Assembly (NCBI GenBank): GCA_033439265.1
Contig: JAVTVX010000024.1
Location: 17,840,501 to 17,904,500, forward strand
DNA: 64,000 nt
Direction of reading: 5' to 3'
Source: Dillenia suffruticosa
Lineage: Eukaryota > Streptophyta > Magnoliopsida > Dilleniales > Dilleniaceae
The notes under the pieces are model-generated. The model worked only from the letters and a program-made list of their open reading frames with translations, was not told the origin of the DNA and ran no database searches. Of this stretch, positions 35,160 to 45,835 are shown one piece after another. The translations under genes were made by a program, and so were the position numbers. How positions within the stretch are numbered: position 1 is the stretch's first letter; every line of letters begins with the position of its first letter.

Positions 35160-37562
35160 TTCTCTTCTCCTCCGCCGCTGCTCTCCTCCTCCGCCGCCCA
35201 CCGCCTCGCCTTCCTCCCGCGATCGCCGCCGCTGCAGCGCCTCCCGTGAGTAGCCTTTCTCCTCCGTGCAGCGCAATCTCCTACGAGCTGCGCTAGCCCA
35301 GCCGAGCGCGCAACTGTCCGAGCGCTCCACAGCTCGAGCGCGCGCCTGCTCGGGAGCTCACTTGCGCACCCCGCTCCAGCGCTTCACCCTCTGCACAACG
35401 CGCATTCGCGCGATCTCCCGCAAACGCTGCCGCCTCGAGCCATCGCGAGCCTTGCGCGCGATCTCCCGCTAGCCAGCACGCAAGCTAGCGCGCGACCCAG
35501 CACGAACCAACGTGTGACCCAGCGCGAGCTAGCGAGCAAGCCAGCGCGCGACCCAGCTCACGACCCAGGGCCCAGTCCAGCCGCGGCCCACTGCAACCCG
35601 CGAAGCCCGCTGCAACTAGCAAGCCGGGCTGAGAGCCCGCGAGCCACCAGCGGGCCAGCCCGCGAGCCACCAGCGGGGCAGCCCGCTAGCAGCCAGCCCA
35701 CCGGTCCGCGAGCCCGTGACGGCCTGCGAGCCCGCGACCGGCTTTCCCCTTCGAGAGCTCACCTGCATCTTCTGTACTGCAGGTAATGACTATATTTGAT
35801 TGACGTTCTAGGATTTGGTGTTAGAAATTTAGTGGTCTCTAATATATTTGAAATTTGGAAATATTACAGGTTTTAAACCAACCCGACGGGCGAACGACAG
35901 CTAGGTCTGAAACCCGACGAACTCTAGGTGAGAGAAACGCACTCACTTCATAGTGTGAATAAATTTTCTCTTATTATGGTTTTATTTGATATAAAATTTG
36001 ATAATTTAATTAGGTTTGTCTTTTGGAGAGTCGTTGAAAAGTAGGGAGTGACCACCCTCTTTAAATATGTGAATGAGACTCTAATCTCTTGCATAAAATA
36101 GTAAAACTTGTTTTCTGCCGTGTTTTCGATAAAACATGCTTTTGATATGCATTGATCTGACGTATGATATTGAATTTCAAATCCGTTTTGTGATTATTAG
36201 AGTGTCCTGAATTATAATTACGATAACTATGTATCCATGGTTTGAAATGAAACAATAATTGTGCCATTACTTAAAATTTTAAAATTTCCTTTTCTACCGT
36301 CGCATTGATATGCTGTTTGAAATGATTCGATGAAACGTATTGGCACGCAGATTTGGAATATTTTGATAAACCATGTGGGTTGGATGCCCACTAGTTATGC
36401 GATGATGTGATGTTACTTGTGGGACGTTGTGCCCTGGGACGTTGTGCCCTTGTGATACTATGATGATTCCGTAGCTACGAAGAGCGTTTGTAGAGGCATG
36501 GGTTGCCCGGATACGCTTCTGCAGGAGGTATCCGCAAACGTCATTTATTCTAAAGGTTATAGGCGCCGCCGGTTGAACCCACATAGGGGGAGGACGTGTG
36601 TGACGCCACCGTCTAGCACCGGGCGGGGTCCTATACACGTTGATGAGTTAGCCCCAGTGAACTCATGGCCAACGTCAGGGTAGAGAGCGTTTTAAAGTCT
36701 ATGCATTATAAAACCCCCGATGCGCCTATCCTTGGTCTCGGTTGACCTTTGCAGGATCATTTTTGGCTCACTCTGATGTTACTTGATTTTAAATGGATGC
36801 ATACATGCTTGCTATCGTGTGATTGATTTAATTGATTTTAAATTGCTAAACATATCATGTTTTGCCGCGAAATGTAATTTTTTATTTCGAATGATATTAT
36901 TTGACACTCCAATTATTTACCCATGCTATTTATGTTTGATATTATCCCCCTCACTCACTGAGTATCTTCCCATGATATTCACCCCTCTCTTTTCCCTCCT
37001 CAGACAGGTTTATTGTGATAGAGCGACGTTACAGGCTCTAGAGCGGATTTGGTGTTCCCGACGGTGAGATTTACTTTAAATAGAAATATGAACTCTTAAT
37101 TTAATTCGACCCTGCGAGGTCTTGACATTAAGGTCCGTAGTTGGCCGTGTACTTATTTTGGGATGACTGTATAATTTAACTCTCATATTTCCTTTGCATT
37201 GAGGCGATTGTACGTATTTGAATGTTACTTGGGAGAATTATTGTATCTTACATAAAATTTAGGTCCGCTCGGTGTGGCGGCTGTTCATGCTCTAGTTAGG
37301 CATGATAGTAGAGGTCTGTGGCTAGGACTGCTAGAAACTTGTAGCCTTGCGTTGTTCTGGATGCTGACGATGGTGTTTGTTGATTTTGGAGAGGCCAGGA
37401 TGGCCATTTATTTAAATTACAGATTGATTTTGATTATACAGGTTTAATTGTATACGGGAAACCTCCGATTTATAGGGAGGTTTTGCCCGATTTTTTGTAA
37501 AAATACAGCCGGCATCTTAGGGCAACGGGCGGCTGTTCACGATCCCGGTTTGGGGCGTGACA
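35056..37562 (+). repeat. Gypsy 5' LTR (2507 bases)
   Basis: It runs from TGTAACACTG to GGGGCGTGACA. It contains (CT)n at about 35119-35151, a GC-rich block at 35160-35790, and a 15-base tandem pair GGGACGTTGTGCCCT at about 36420-36450. A 202-base segment (about 35811-36012, bounded by TAGG repeats) is missing from the other LTR. ORFs here are compositional. Confidence 0.93.
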
Positions 37563-37569
37563 GTTTTAT

Positions 37570-37581
37570 TGGTATCAGAGA
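37570..37581 (+). other. Gypsy primer-binding site (initiator Met tRNA)
   Basis: TGGTATCAGAG starts eight bases after the LTR end. It matches the complement of the 3' end of initiator Met tRNA over 11 bases. Confidence 0.92.
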
Positions 37582-37889
37582 CTCTAGGTTGAGCGCTATA
37601 TAGGAAGAAAATCTTGAAAATATTTTTGAGTGTGTTTGCGTTTAAAGTCCTCAATGCATGAGAGTTTTATACAGTCATTTATATCCCTGCATATGGTTTT
37701 AGGAATTGAGTTTATCTATTTTAGGGGGTTAGATACTAATTCTTATCTAACCTAGCATTTCTTCATTTTCAAAGAAGGAACCAATGGAGATGGTTCTTAA
37801 ATTGACGATTTCATTCATTTTAGGGGGTTAGTTGTAACTAACCCTAATCCTTGTACAATGCCTAATGAGAATTCTTATATTGCGGGACT

Positions 37890-38980
37890 ATGACGATTAC
37901 ATGGAGCGCTAGATATGTACCCCCTGATTCACTTAAAGAGAGCGAGGATACTTCCTCATTTCTGGCGCCCCTTTCGGTGCCGAAGAATACATCCTCAAGG
38001 TGTGTGTTTTCTCTGGCACCTTTTCAGCCGGCTATTATACCAATGTCTCCACCATTTACTCTTGATATTTTCGGGCAAGTGTACGAGTGGTACACGGCAC
38101 ATGGGGTCCAGATGTCACCCCATCACCTTTGATGGCAATGTCGATATCTACAGCTGCGCTTATTTCTCCTACAGTAGTTCTTACTCAAGCGGCACCAAAT
38201 CGTCCATTGGTGGCCGTTCTTCTTACAGTTTCGAATCTGAGTGATAATAATTGCGCCACACTTAGGTGCATCCCAGAGATGACCTAGCTAGTCACGGTAG
38301 CTCAACAGTTGGGATGCACAGATTTTTGGACTTGGTGATGCTACGGTAGCACAGCACTGAGTCAACTGAACCCGACGGATCTTGATAGATCTAGGCTTGC
38401 GCGAGGAGTATAGTCTACGAGTAACTGAGAGACTATTCGATAGGGAAGCCTTCAGTTGATGGGAGGTTATTTGCAATGAGGCTATAAGCCATTGAGGCAA
38501 AGCGATTTCCTAATGGAATTCGACCGCAGATATTTCACGGAGTTTAGCGGGACCATATCCCTAGTGGTTATATCACCAGCCCTAGTGCCATGAGCTAGGC
38601 TACTGCTCAGCGACCTTTTCTTTGCCGCATATGCGGCAAGCACTACACTCAAATAAATATGTAGAGCACTTATTACATGCTTCCACTATGAGAAGCCAGG
38701 ACATATCATGAGTTTATGCTCTGATTTGTGAGTTGGAAGTTAGTTGGCTTCGAGTCATCGGAATACACCACATGTAGGACAGCAGGGAACACCTGTGCAT
38801 TCTAGTAACACTGCTCCATGGACTGCAGCCAGGGGCAATATAGTATTAGGTTTTCACGAGAGTAGTTGAGAGTGCAGGTCCTTGTGTATGCAATGACTCA
38901 AGAGGACGCTTTGGCGAACCCAGATATGGTCATGGGTAATCCTCCTGCGGATCCTTCCGTTTAGAGGTCCTTATGCACTA
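37890..38980 (+). pseudogene. Gypsy gag, heavily decayed
   Basis: Recognisable parts are few. A damaged zinc knuckle (CFHYEKPGHIMSLC, with the second Cys changed to Tyr) lies at about 38677-38718. The gag tail VYAMTQEDALANPDMV lies at about 38885-38932, as found before the protease of Tekay-like elements. The 5' part (37890-38290) is open in pieces without clear capsid motifs, so capsid sequence may be deleted or scrambled. Confidence 0.65.
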
Positions 38981-39104
38981 TTTCTTTTGAAATCTTGTAT
39001 TTTGTGATGATATATACGGACATGATTGTTACAGTACTAGAGGCTAACTATTTTGATATACAGGTGTATATCTTTATTCATTCCGTACTCTTAGTAAATT
39101 CTTT

Positions 39105-39165
39105 TTATTTTAATTTTAATTTTTATTTATTTTATTTATTTATTTATTTATTTATTTATTTTTTT
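39105..39165. repeat. (TTTA)n microsatellite between gag and protease
   Basis: About ten TTTA units, with T-rich edges, separate the gag tail from the protease frame. It is unusual inside a coding region and must post-date or have helped the decay of this copy. Confidence 0.85.
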
Positions 39166-39178
39166 AAATCTTGGTGCT

Positions 39179-39820
39179 ATGGAAATACATGGAGTCGACA
39201 TTCGTGTTCTTATTGGCACAAGGTCGAACTATTTCTATGTGAGAGTTTCTTTCGCTCAACAGTCGGGTGGGCTGTTATCGTTACTTGATGAGGAGCTATT
39301 AGTTGTCGCTCCTCTTGGTGAGCAGTTGGTTAGAGAATTCGTATATAGAGAGTATGATGTCATGGCAGGTGGGACAGTGCTGAGAGCAAATCTGATCCCA
39401 CTGGATATGACAGATTTCGATACCATCTTAGAGATAGATTAATTGTATACTTATAGAGTTTCCTTAGACTGTTTTATCAAGAAAGATGATTTTTGGAGGC
39501 CTGAAGGGCCACCACTAACGTTTGCGAGTGAGAGACGGGTGTTACCCCGTGGTATTGTATTAGTGAGGAAAGCTAGACGTATAATACGTCGGGGATGTAT
39601 GACAGATCTGACACATATGATCGATACCACTATACAGAATATGAGACTTGATGAGATTCTGGTGGTACAGAAGTTTCCTGAAGTATTTCCTGAGGAGCCA
39701 CCCAAATTATCATTGATTCGGAAGTTCAATTTTGTGATTGATCTGACTCTAGGGATTACTCTTATTTCTATTCCGTCATATAGAATGGTACCATTTGAGT
39801 TGAGAGAGCTCAAGATTTAA
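39179..39820 (+). pseudogene. Gypsy protease and start of RT polyprotein
   Basis: 39179-39442 matches chromovirus retropepsin (VVAPLGEQLV, LIPLDMTDFDTILEID). The active-site triplet reads LIGTRSNYF, where the family has a D-S-G core, so it is inactive. After one stop (about 39440) the same frame continues at 39443-39820 with the linker into RT (VFPEEPPKLSL, IPSYRMVPFELRELK). Confidence 0.8.
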
Positions 39821-40300
39821 CTACATAAATTGTTTGATAAATAATTCATCCATCCAAGTACCACACCTTAGGGTGCTTCGGTATTATTTGTAAAGAAGAA
39901 ATATAAAACACTTAAACTTGTTATGGATTATTGGCAGTTGACTAAGGTCACTACCAAGGATTGATATTCATTTTCCCATATCGATGATTTGTTTGATCAG
40001 CTTCTAGGTGATAAGGTCTTTTCGAAGATAAATCTTCGATCACGTTATACTCGGTTACAGGTTAGGGTCGAGGATCTGTCCAAAAATCGCATTCCGTATC
40101 AGCATGGACACTTTGAGTCCTTGGTCATGCCATTTGGCTGACCAATGTCCTAGCTGCATTTATGGACCAAATAGATCGGGTCTTTTATGAATTTCCTATA
40201 TCGATTTGTTATCGTTTCCACTGATGACATCCTAATCAGCTTGCAGAGTGTTGAGGAGCATGCTCAGTGTCTTACTCTCAGACGACAGAGAGAGTGCTTA
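39821..40300 (+). pseudogene. Gypsy reverse transcriptase remnant
   Basis: With stops and frame changes one can follow FIHPSTTP, KTLKLVMDYWQL, DDLFDQLLGDKVFSKINL and the catalytic block FVIVSTDDILI (about 40205-40237). Sequence then jumps at about 40270-40310 to the region just before the integrase zinc finger. Most of the RT thumb and the RNase H domain are therefore deleted. Confidence 0.82.
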
Positions 40301-40309
40301 CCCCTCTTT

Positions 40310-40845
40310 ATTGGTGGGACTCCGTACCTTAGGAGTCAGTGTGGTTAATGATGTGTAAGAAGCATCATTAGCCAGATATGAGGACAGGCAGACCTTGTTC
40401 AACCATGTCAGAGACTTCGGATTCCGAGAGAACGGATAGATAGTGTTTGGAGAACGGATTTGTATTTCAGTTGACATTGATTTCCGCAAGGCCATACTTA
40501 AGGAGGCACACTCCTCAACGTAAGCATTCATCCGGGTAGTACCAAGATGTATTAGACTATTCGGGATAGTTATTGGTGGCCTAACATGAAACAAGAAATT
40601 GAGGATTTTGTGGCAAGATGTTTAGCTCGCCAATAGGTAAAAGGCCGAGCACCAATGTTTAGCTGGTACTTCACAGCTTTTTTTTTTCCCATTCTTGAGT
40701 GGGAGTGGGAGTATGTCACGATAGACTTCGTAGTAGAGTTGCATCAGACTTTGGCACAGTATGATGCCATTTGGGTGATAGCTAATTAATTTACTCGGTC
40801 CGTACATTTTCTCCTTAATCACAGCAGAAGCGTGTTGAGCCCAGA
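40310..40845 (+). pseudogene. Gypsy integrase N-terminal part, decayed
   Basis: It contains YEDRQTLFNHVRDFGFRE, HPGSTKMY and SYWWPNMKQEIEDFVARC (zinc-finger region, 40530-40625), then the beginning of the catalytic core, WEYVTIDFVVEL, at about 40710. The frame breaks several times between these pieces. An antisense ORF at 40298-40594 is only a shadow. Confidence 0.8.
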
Positions 40846-41664
40846 ATGCAAGAGGCTTTGGGCACGCAGCCTAGTTTTAGTACAGCATATCACCCACAGA
40901 TAGCTGGTCAGTCGGAGAGGACCATTCAGACGCTCGAGGATTTACTTCGGGTTTGTGTTATGGATTTTCGGGGTAGTTGGGACAGGCATTTACCACTGGT
41001 GGAGTTTGTGTATAATAATAGTTATCAGACCAGTATCGGCATGCCACCCTATGAGGCACTCTACGGTAGGAAGTGTCGCACCCCGATATGTTGGGATGAA
41101 GTCGGAGAGCGACGTCTCAGCAGCGTTGAGTTGATTGAGCAAACAAAGGATAAAATTAAGGTTTTCCGTGAGCGAATGAAAGCCGCCCAAGACAGACAGA
41201 AGACGTATGTTGATCGTAGGCGGCGACCTCTAGAATTTGCTACGGGAGATATGGTTTTCTTGAGAATATCTCCTTGGAAGGGAGTTATACGGTTCAGGCA
41301 GCGGGGAAAGTTGAGCCCCAGATATATTGGGCCCTTCCGTATCCTTGAGAGGGTCAGAAGTGTGGCATATAGATTGGAGCTGCCAGATGAACTATCCCGT
41401 ATTCACAATGTATTCCATGTCTCAGTATTCAGGAAATACTTGACCGATCCTTCTCATGTACTTGAGCCTCCACCTCTTGAGTTACGAGAGAACCTTAGTC
41501 TTCCAGTTCAGCCCGTAGCTATTCTAGATCGACAAGTCAGGAAGCTACGGAGTAAGGAAATTTCATTAGTCAAAATTTTGTGGAGAAGTGATCAGGTCAA
41601 GGAGGAGACCTGGGAGCCCGAGGAGGCCATGAGGAGTCAGTATCCCCATTTATTTGTAGTTTAG
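40846..41664 (+). CDS. Gypsy integrase C-terminal half with chromodomain (open, partial)
   Basis: This 272-codon frame is the longest intact retrotransposon ORF in the window. It begins inside the integrase catalytic core: the catalytic Glu is in [12 protein letters not shown] (residue 24). It continues through MPPYEALYGRKCRTP, the GPY/F module (SPRYIGPFRILERV, about 157-170) and a chromodomain (about 239-272, VKILWRSDQVKEETWEPEE). The first Met is arbitrary, since coding similarity extends upstream across breaks. A chromodomain reads histone marks and steers insertion. On its own this piece cannot integrate DNA. Confidence 0.88.
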   Translation: MQEALGTQPSFSTAYHPQIAGQSERTIQTLEDLLRVCVMDFRGSWDRHLPLVEFVYNNSYQTSIGMPPYEALYGRKCRTPICWDEVGERRLSSVELIEQTKDKIKVFRERMKAAQDRQKTYVDRRRRPLEFATGDMVFLRISPWKGVIRFRQRGKLSPRYIGPFRILERVRSVAYRLELPDELSRIHNVFHVSVFRKYLTDPSHVLEPPPLELRENLSLPVQPVAILDRQVRKLRSKEISLVKILWRSDQVKEETWEPEEAMRSQYPHLFVV

Positions 41665-41689
41665 TCTTCTTTTAGTTTCGAGGACGAAA

Positions 41690-41712
41690 CTTGATTTTAG
41701 AGAGTTAGAAAA
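41690..41712 (+). other. Gypsy polypurine tract region
   Basis: AGAGAGTTAGAAAA precedes the 3' LTR. Upstream TTTCGAGGACGAAA is the usual post-stop motif of Tekay-like elements. The tract is partly degraded. Confidence 0.6.
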
Positions 41713-41773
41713 TATAACACTAAAAAAAAAAAAAAAAAGTCAAAATTAGGGCTTAAAGCCCTAATTCTTTTTA

Positions 41774-41831
<58 letters not shown>

Positions 41832-44084
41832 CCTCCGCTGCTGCTCTCCTCCTCCGCCGCCCACCGCCTCGCCTTCCTCCCGCGATCGTCGCCGCTGCAG
41901 CGCCTCCCATGAGTAGCCTTTCTCCTCCACGCAGCGCGATCTCCTACGAGCTGCGCTAGCCCAACCGAGCGCGCGACTGTCCGAGCGCTCCACAGCGCGA
42001 GCGCGCGCTTGCTCGGGAGCTCACTTGCCCACCCTGCTCCAATGCTTCACCCTCTGCACAGCGCGCATTCGCGCGATCTCCTGTGAACGCTGCCGCCTCA
42101 AGCCATCGCGAGCCTTGCGCGCGATCTCCCGCAAGCCAGCACGCAAGCCAACGCGCGACCCAGCACGAGCCATCATGTGAGCGAGCGCGCGAGCCAGCGT
42201 GAGCGAGCGCGCTCCAGCTCGGACCCAGCGCTAGCGCGTGAGCCAGCGCGCGACCCAGTTCGCGACCCGACTCGAGCCCTAGCCCGTGAGCGGGCCAGCC
42301 TACCAGCGGCCCAAGGCCCAGTCCAGCTGCGGCCCACTACAACCCGCGAAGCCCGCTACAGCCACCAAGCCAGGCTGAGAGCCCACGAGCCACCAGCGGG
42401 CCAGCCCACTAGTAGCCAGCCCACCGGCCCGCAAGCCCGTGACGGCTCGTGAGCCCGCGACCGGCTTTCCCCTTCGAGAGCTCACTTGCATTTTCTGTAC
42501 TGCAGGTAACGACTAAATTTGGTTGACGTTCTAGGTTTGTCTTTTGGAGAGTCGTTGAAAAGTAGGGAGTGACCACCCTCCCTAGATATGTGAGTGGAAC
42601 TCTATTCTCTTGCATAAAATAGTAAAACTTGTTTTCTGCCGTGTTTTTGATAAAACATGCTTTTGATATGCATTGATTTGACGTATGATATTGAATTTCA
42701 AATCCGTTTTATGATTATTGGAGTGTCTTGAATTATAATTACGATAACTATGCATCCATGGTTTGAAATGAAACAATAATTGTGCCATTACTTGAAATTT
42801 TAAAATTTTCTTTTCTACCGTCGCATTGATATGCTATTTGAAATGATTCGATGAAACGTATTGGCACGCAGATTTGAAATGTTTTGATGAACTATGTGGG
42901 TTGGATGCCCACTAGTTATGCGATGATGTGATGTTACTTGTGGGATATTGTGCCCTGGAACGATGTGCCCTTGTGATACTATGATGATTCCGTAGCTACG
43001 AAGGGCGTTTGTAGAGGCACGGGTTGCCCGGATACGCTTCTGCAGGAGGTATCCGCAAACGTCATTTATTCTAAAAGCTATAGGCGCAGCCAGTTGAACC
43101 CACGTAGGGGGAGGACGTGTGTGACGCCACCGTCTAGCACCGGGCGGGGTCCTATACATGTTGATGAGTTAGCATCAGCGAATTCATGGCCAACGTCGGG
43201 ATAGAGAGCGTTTTAAAGTCTATGCATAATAAAACCCCTGATGCGCCTGTCCTTAGTCTCGGTTGACCTTTGCCAGGATCATTTTTGGCTCACTCTGATG
43301 TTACTTGATTTTAAATGGATGCATACATGCTTGCTATCGTGTGATCCATTTAAATGATTTTAAATTGCTAAACATATCATGTTTTGCCGTGAAATGTAAA
43401 TTTTTATTTCGAATGATATTATTTGACACTCCAATTGTTCACCCATGCTATTTATGCTTGATATTATCCCCCTCACTCACTGAGTATCTTCCCATGATAC
43501 TCACCCCTCTCTTTTCCCTCCTCAGACAAGTTTATTGTGGTAGAGCGACGTTATAGGCTCTAGAGCAGATTTGGTGTTCCCGACGGTGAGATTTACTTTA
43601 AATAGAAATATGAACTCCTAATTTAGTTCGACCCTGCGAGGTCTTGACATTAAGGTCCGTAGTTGGCCGTGTACTTATTTTGAGATGACTGTATAATTTA
43701 ACTCTCATATTTCCTTTGCATTGAGGCGATTGTACGTATTTGAATGTTACTTGGGAGAATTATTGTATCTTACATAAAATTTAGGTCCGCTCGGTGTGAC
43801 GGCTATTCATACTCTAGTTAGACATGACAGTAGAGGTCTGTGGCTAGGACTGCTAGAAACTTGTAGCCTTGCGTTGTTCTGGATGCTGACGGTGGTGATT
43901 GTTGATTCTGGAGAGGCCGGGATGGCCATTTATTTAAATTACAGATTGATTTTGATTATACAGGTTTAATTGTACACGGAAAACATCCGCTTTATGGGGA
44001 GGTTCTGCCCGATTTTTTGTAAAAATACAGTCGGCATCCTAGGGCAACGGGCGGCTATTCACGATTCCGGTTTGGGGCGTGACA
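41713..44084 (+). repeat. Gypsy 3' LTR (2372 bases)
   Basis: It starts TATAACACTA (TG decayed to TA) and ends GGGGCGTGACA. Compared with the 5' LTR it lacks the 202-base segment after 42534 but has an extra GC-rich stretch, about 42170-42300, of GCGAGC/CCAGCGCG-type microrepeats. (CT)n lies at about 41780-41822. Confidence 0.93.
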
Positions 44085-44089
44085 TCATG

Positions 44090-44152
44090 TATATTTTCTA
44101 AGAATATATACATTTCATTGTTAATATATTGAAAATAGCAAATATGTTAACA
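44090..44152 (-). repeat. Copia 3' LTR, proximal part
   Basis: On the minus strand the LTR starts TGTTAACATATTTGC, right after the polypurine tract TTGAGGGGAG (about 44153-44163). It is cut at 44089 by the gypsy insertion. Confidence 0.75.
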
Positions 44153-44639
44153 CTCCCCTCAAACTCAAGGAGGTGAGAATTCTGTTATCTTGAGTTTCAC
44201 TAAAAACAATACGGTTTTAACGACAGATTTAGAGACGAAAATTATAAAAAGATTCGTCGTTAAAAACATTAGCAACGGATATAACGATGAAAAAGTTTTC
44301 ATTGATAATGAGGCGACGCAAAAATTTAGCGACAAAAAATACAAATTCGTCGCTAAATTAGCAATGGATTTAGCGACAAAAAATTTTTTATCGTTAAAAT
44401 TAGCGACGGAAATCCAGTATTCGTTGCTAAATATAGTGACAAATTTTCAAATTTGTGGCTAAATTAATTTATTATTTAATAATTATATTAATATTATATT
44501 ATATTTTATTATATTTAAAATTTAACGACGCATTTAATTTATTATTTAATAATTATATTAATATTTTATTTTATTTAATTATATTTAAATTTAGAGACAA
44601 ATTATCAAATTCGTTGGTAAATTAAATTAATTTATTTTT

Positions 44640-44822
44640 TAATTTATATATTCTCCGAGCCCGGTAGGAACCCGTACCAGTGCCCAGCTAGCTCCCGCTG
44701 AAGCCCCTGGATGTGCGCCTACCCCGCAATCCTTCTTTAATTGTGAAAAATGATTCCGGTCGGACTCGAACATCTACGCAAGGGAAAAGCATAAGAACTC
44801 ATAACCACCATGCCATTCAACT
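44640..44822 (-). mobile_element. tRNA-derived SINE inside the CACTA element
   Basis: On the minus strand the A-box TGGCATGGTGG (44815-44805) and B-box TGTTCGAGTCC (44772-44762) are spaced as in a tRNA gene. A GC-rich, non-tRNA body ends in CCGGGCTCGGAG, followed by an A/T tail. Its base composition stands out sharply from the A-rich surroundings. A real tRNA gene is ruled out by the missing acceptor stem pairing. Confidence 0.75.
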
Positions 44823-45480
44823 TATCTAATCTTATTTTTTTTAATTATTATTTAACATCTTATGATCACATTTTTTAATTATAATAAAATAATATAAAAT
44901 CATAATTTATTATAAAATAATAAAATGTTTGCTAAAAATAAAATAATAAAAGATTAAAAAATAAAATAAAATTATTCTTTAAAAAATAAAACAAAAATAA
45001 AATATCACATATTAATTAAAAAAAGAAATGATAATTCTTTATAAAATAGGAAAATAATAAAATACTAAATTAAAATAAAATAATAAAAAGATTTTAAAAA
45101 TAAAAATATTATTCTTTAAAAAATAAAATATAATACATTAATTAAAAAAACAAATGATAATTCTTTGTAAAATAATAAAATAATAAAAAGCTAACTTAAA
45201 AAAATAAATCAATATTATTAAAATAAAATGCTATTTTAAAATATTATTTAATAATAAATATGAATTTTTAAAATAAAGTAATAAAATCATAGAAAAATAA
45301 TTTTTATTAAAATATGAGTTTTTTTAATTTGTTAATTTACATTCATATTTTATTAATAATAGTGAAATAATATAAAATAATAATTTGTTAGAAAATAATA
45401 AAATATTAATTTAAAATAAAATAATAAAAAATTTGAAAAGATAAAATAATATTATTCTTTAAAAAATAAAATATAAAAAA
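44820..45480. repeat. A-rich imperfect tandem repeat
   Basis: Units of roughly 110-130 bases built from AATAAAATAATAAAA and ATTCTTTAAAAAATAAAA recur several times (for example from 45010 and from 45130). This fills the core of the non-autonomous CACTA element. Confidence 0.65.
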
Positions 45481-45835
45481 GAAAATATTAAATTAATTTA
45501 GCGACAAATTGCAAAATTCATCGCTAAATTAATTTGTTATTTAATAATTATATTAAATATTTTATTTTATTTAATTATATTTCAAATTTAGCGATGGATT
45601 CCGGAATTAGTCACCAACTTAGTGATGGATTTCTTAGTTTGTCGCTAAATTAGTGCCGGATTCTCTGATTCGTCGCTAAATAAGCGATGAATTTCAAGTT
45701 TGTCACTAAATTAATTACGACTATTTTTTCTTCACAAATTTCGTTGCAAATAGCGATGAAAAAATTTTTTATCGCTAAATTTGTCATAAAATAGCAACAA
45801 GTTGGCAGTTAAAACTGTATTTTTTTGTAGTGTTT

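Larger units (their letters stand above)
35056..44084 (+). mobile_element. Ty3/gypsy chromovirus-type retrotransposon, complete, moderately decayed
   Basis: LTRs lie at 35056-37562 and 41713-44084. The 5-bp target duplication TCATG (35051-35055 and 44085-44089) is perfect. The primer site follows the 5' LTR. Gag, protease, RT (with RNase H deleted), integrase and a chromodomain follow on the plus strand. The LTRs are long and contain a GC-rich block with CT runs. The element sits inside the copia LTR at 34806-44152. Confidence 0.95.
44198..45832. mobile_element. Non-autonomous CACTA element, complete (1635 bases)
   Basis: The left end is CACTAAAAACAATACGG. The right end, read inward, is CACTACAAAAAAATACAG, and both continue with TTTTAAC. 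TTT target duplications flank it (44195-44197, 45833-45835). Subterminal TCGTCGCTAAATT motifs occupy both ends (44215-44640 and 45490-45810). The middle is an A/T-rich repeat plus a SINE, with no transposase. Terminal and subterminal sequence match the autonomous-type element at 1-6770. The open frame at 44190-44462 is made of subterminal repeats and is not a gene. Confidence 0.93.

Noticed and set aside
35100-35786. Several GC-rich ORFs on both strands of the gypsy LTR (also at 41697-42491)
   Set aside because: They overlap on both strands, consist of Arg/Ala/Ser/Glu microrepeats, change between the two LTR copies, and end in CT/GA runs. They are compositional.
40298-40594. 98-codon minus ORF
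   Set aside because: It is antisense to recognisable gypsy pre-integrase sequence on the plus strand.
44190-44462. 90-codon ORF at the left end of the small CACTA element
   Set aside because: It is translated from subterminal GCGACAAA/TCGTCGCTAAA repeats and starts outside the element, so it is not a gene.
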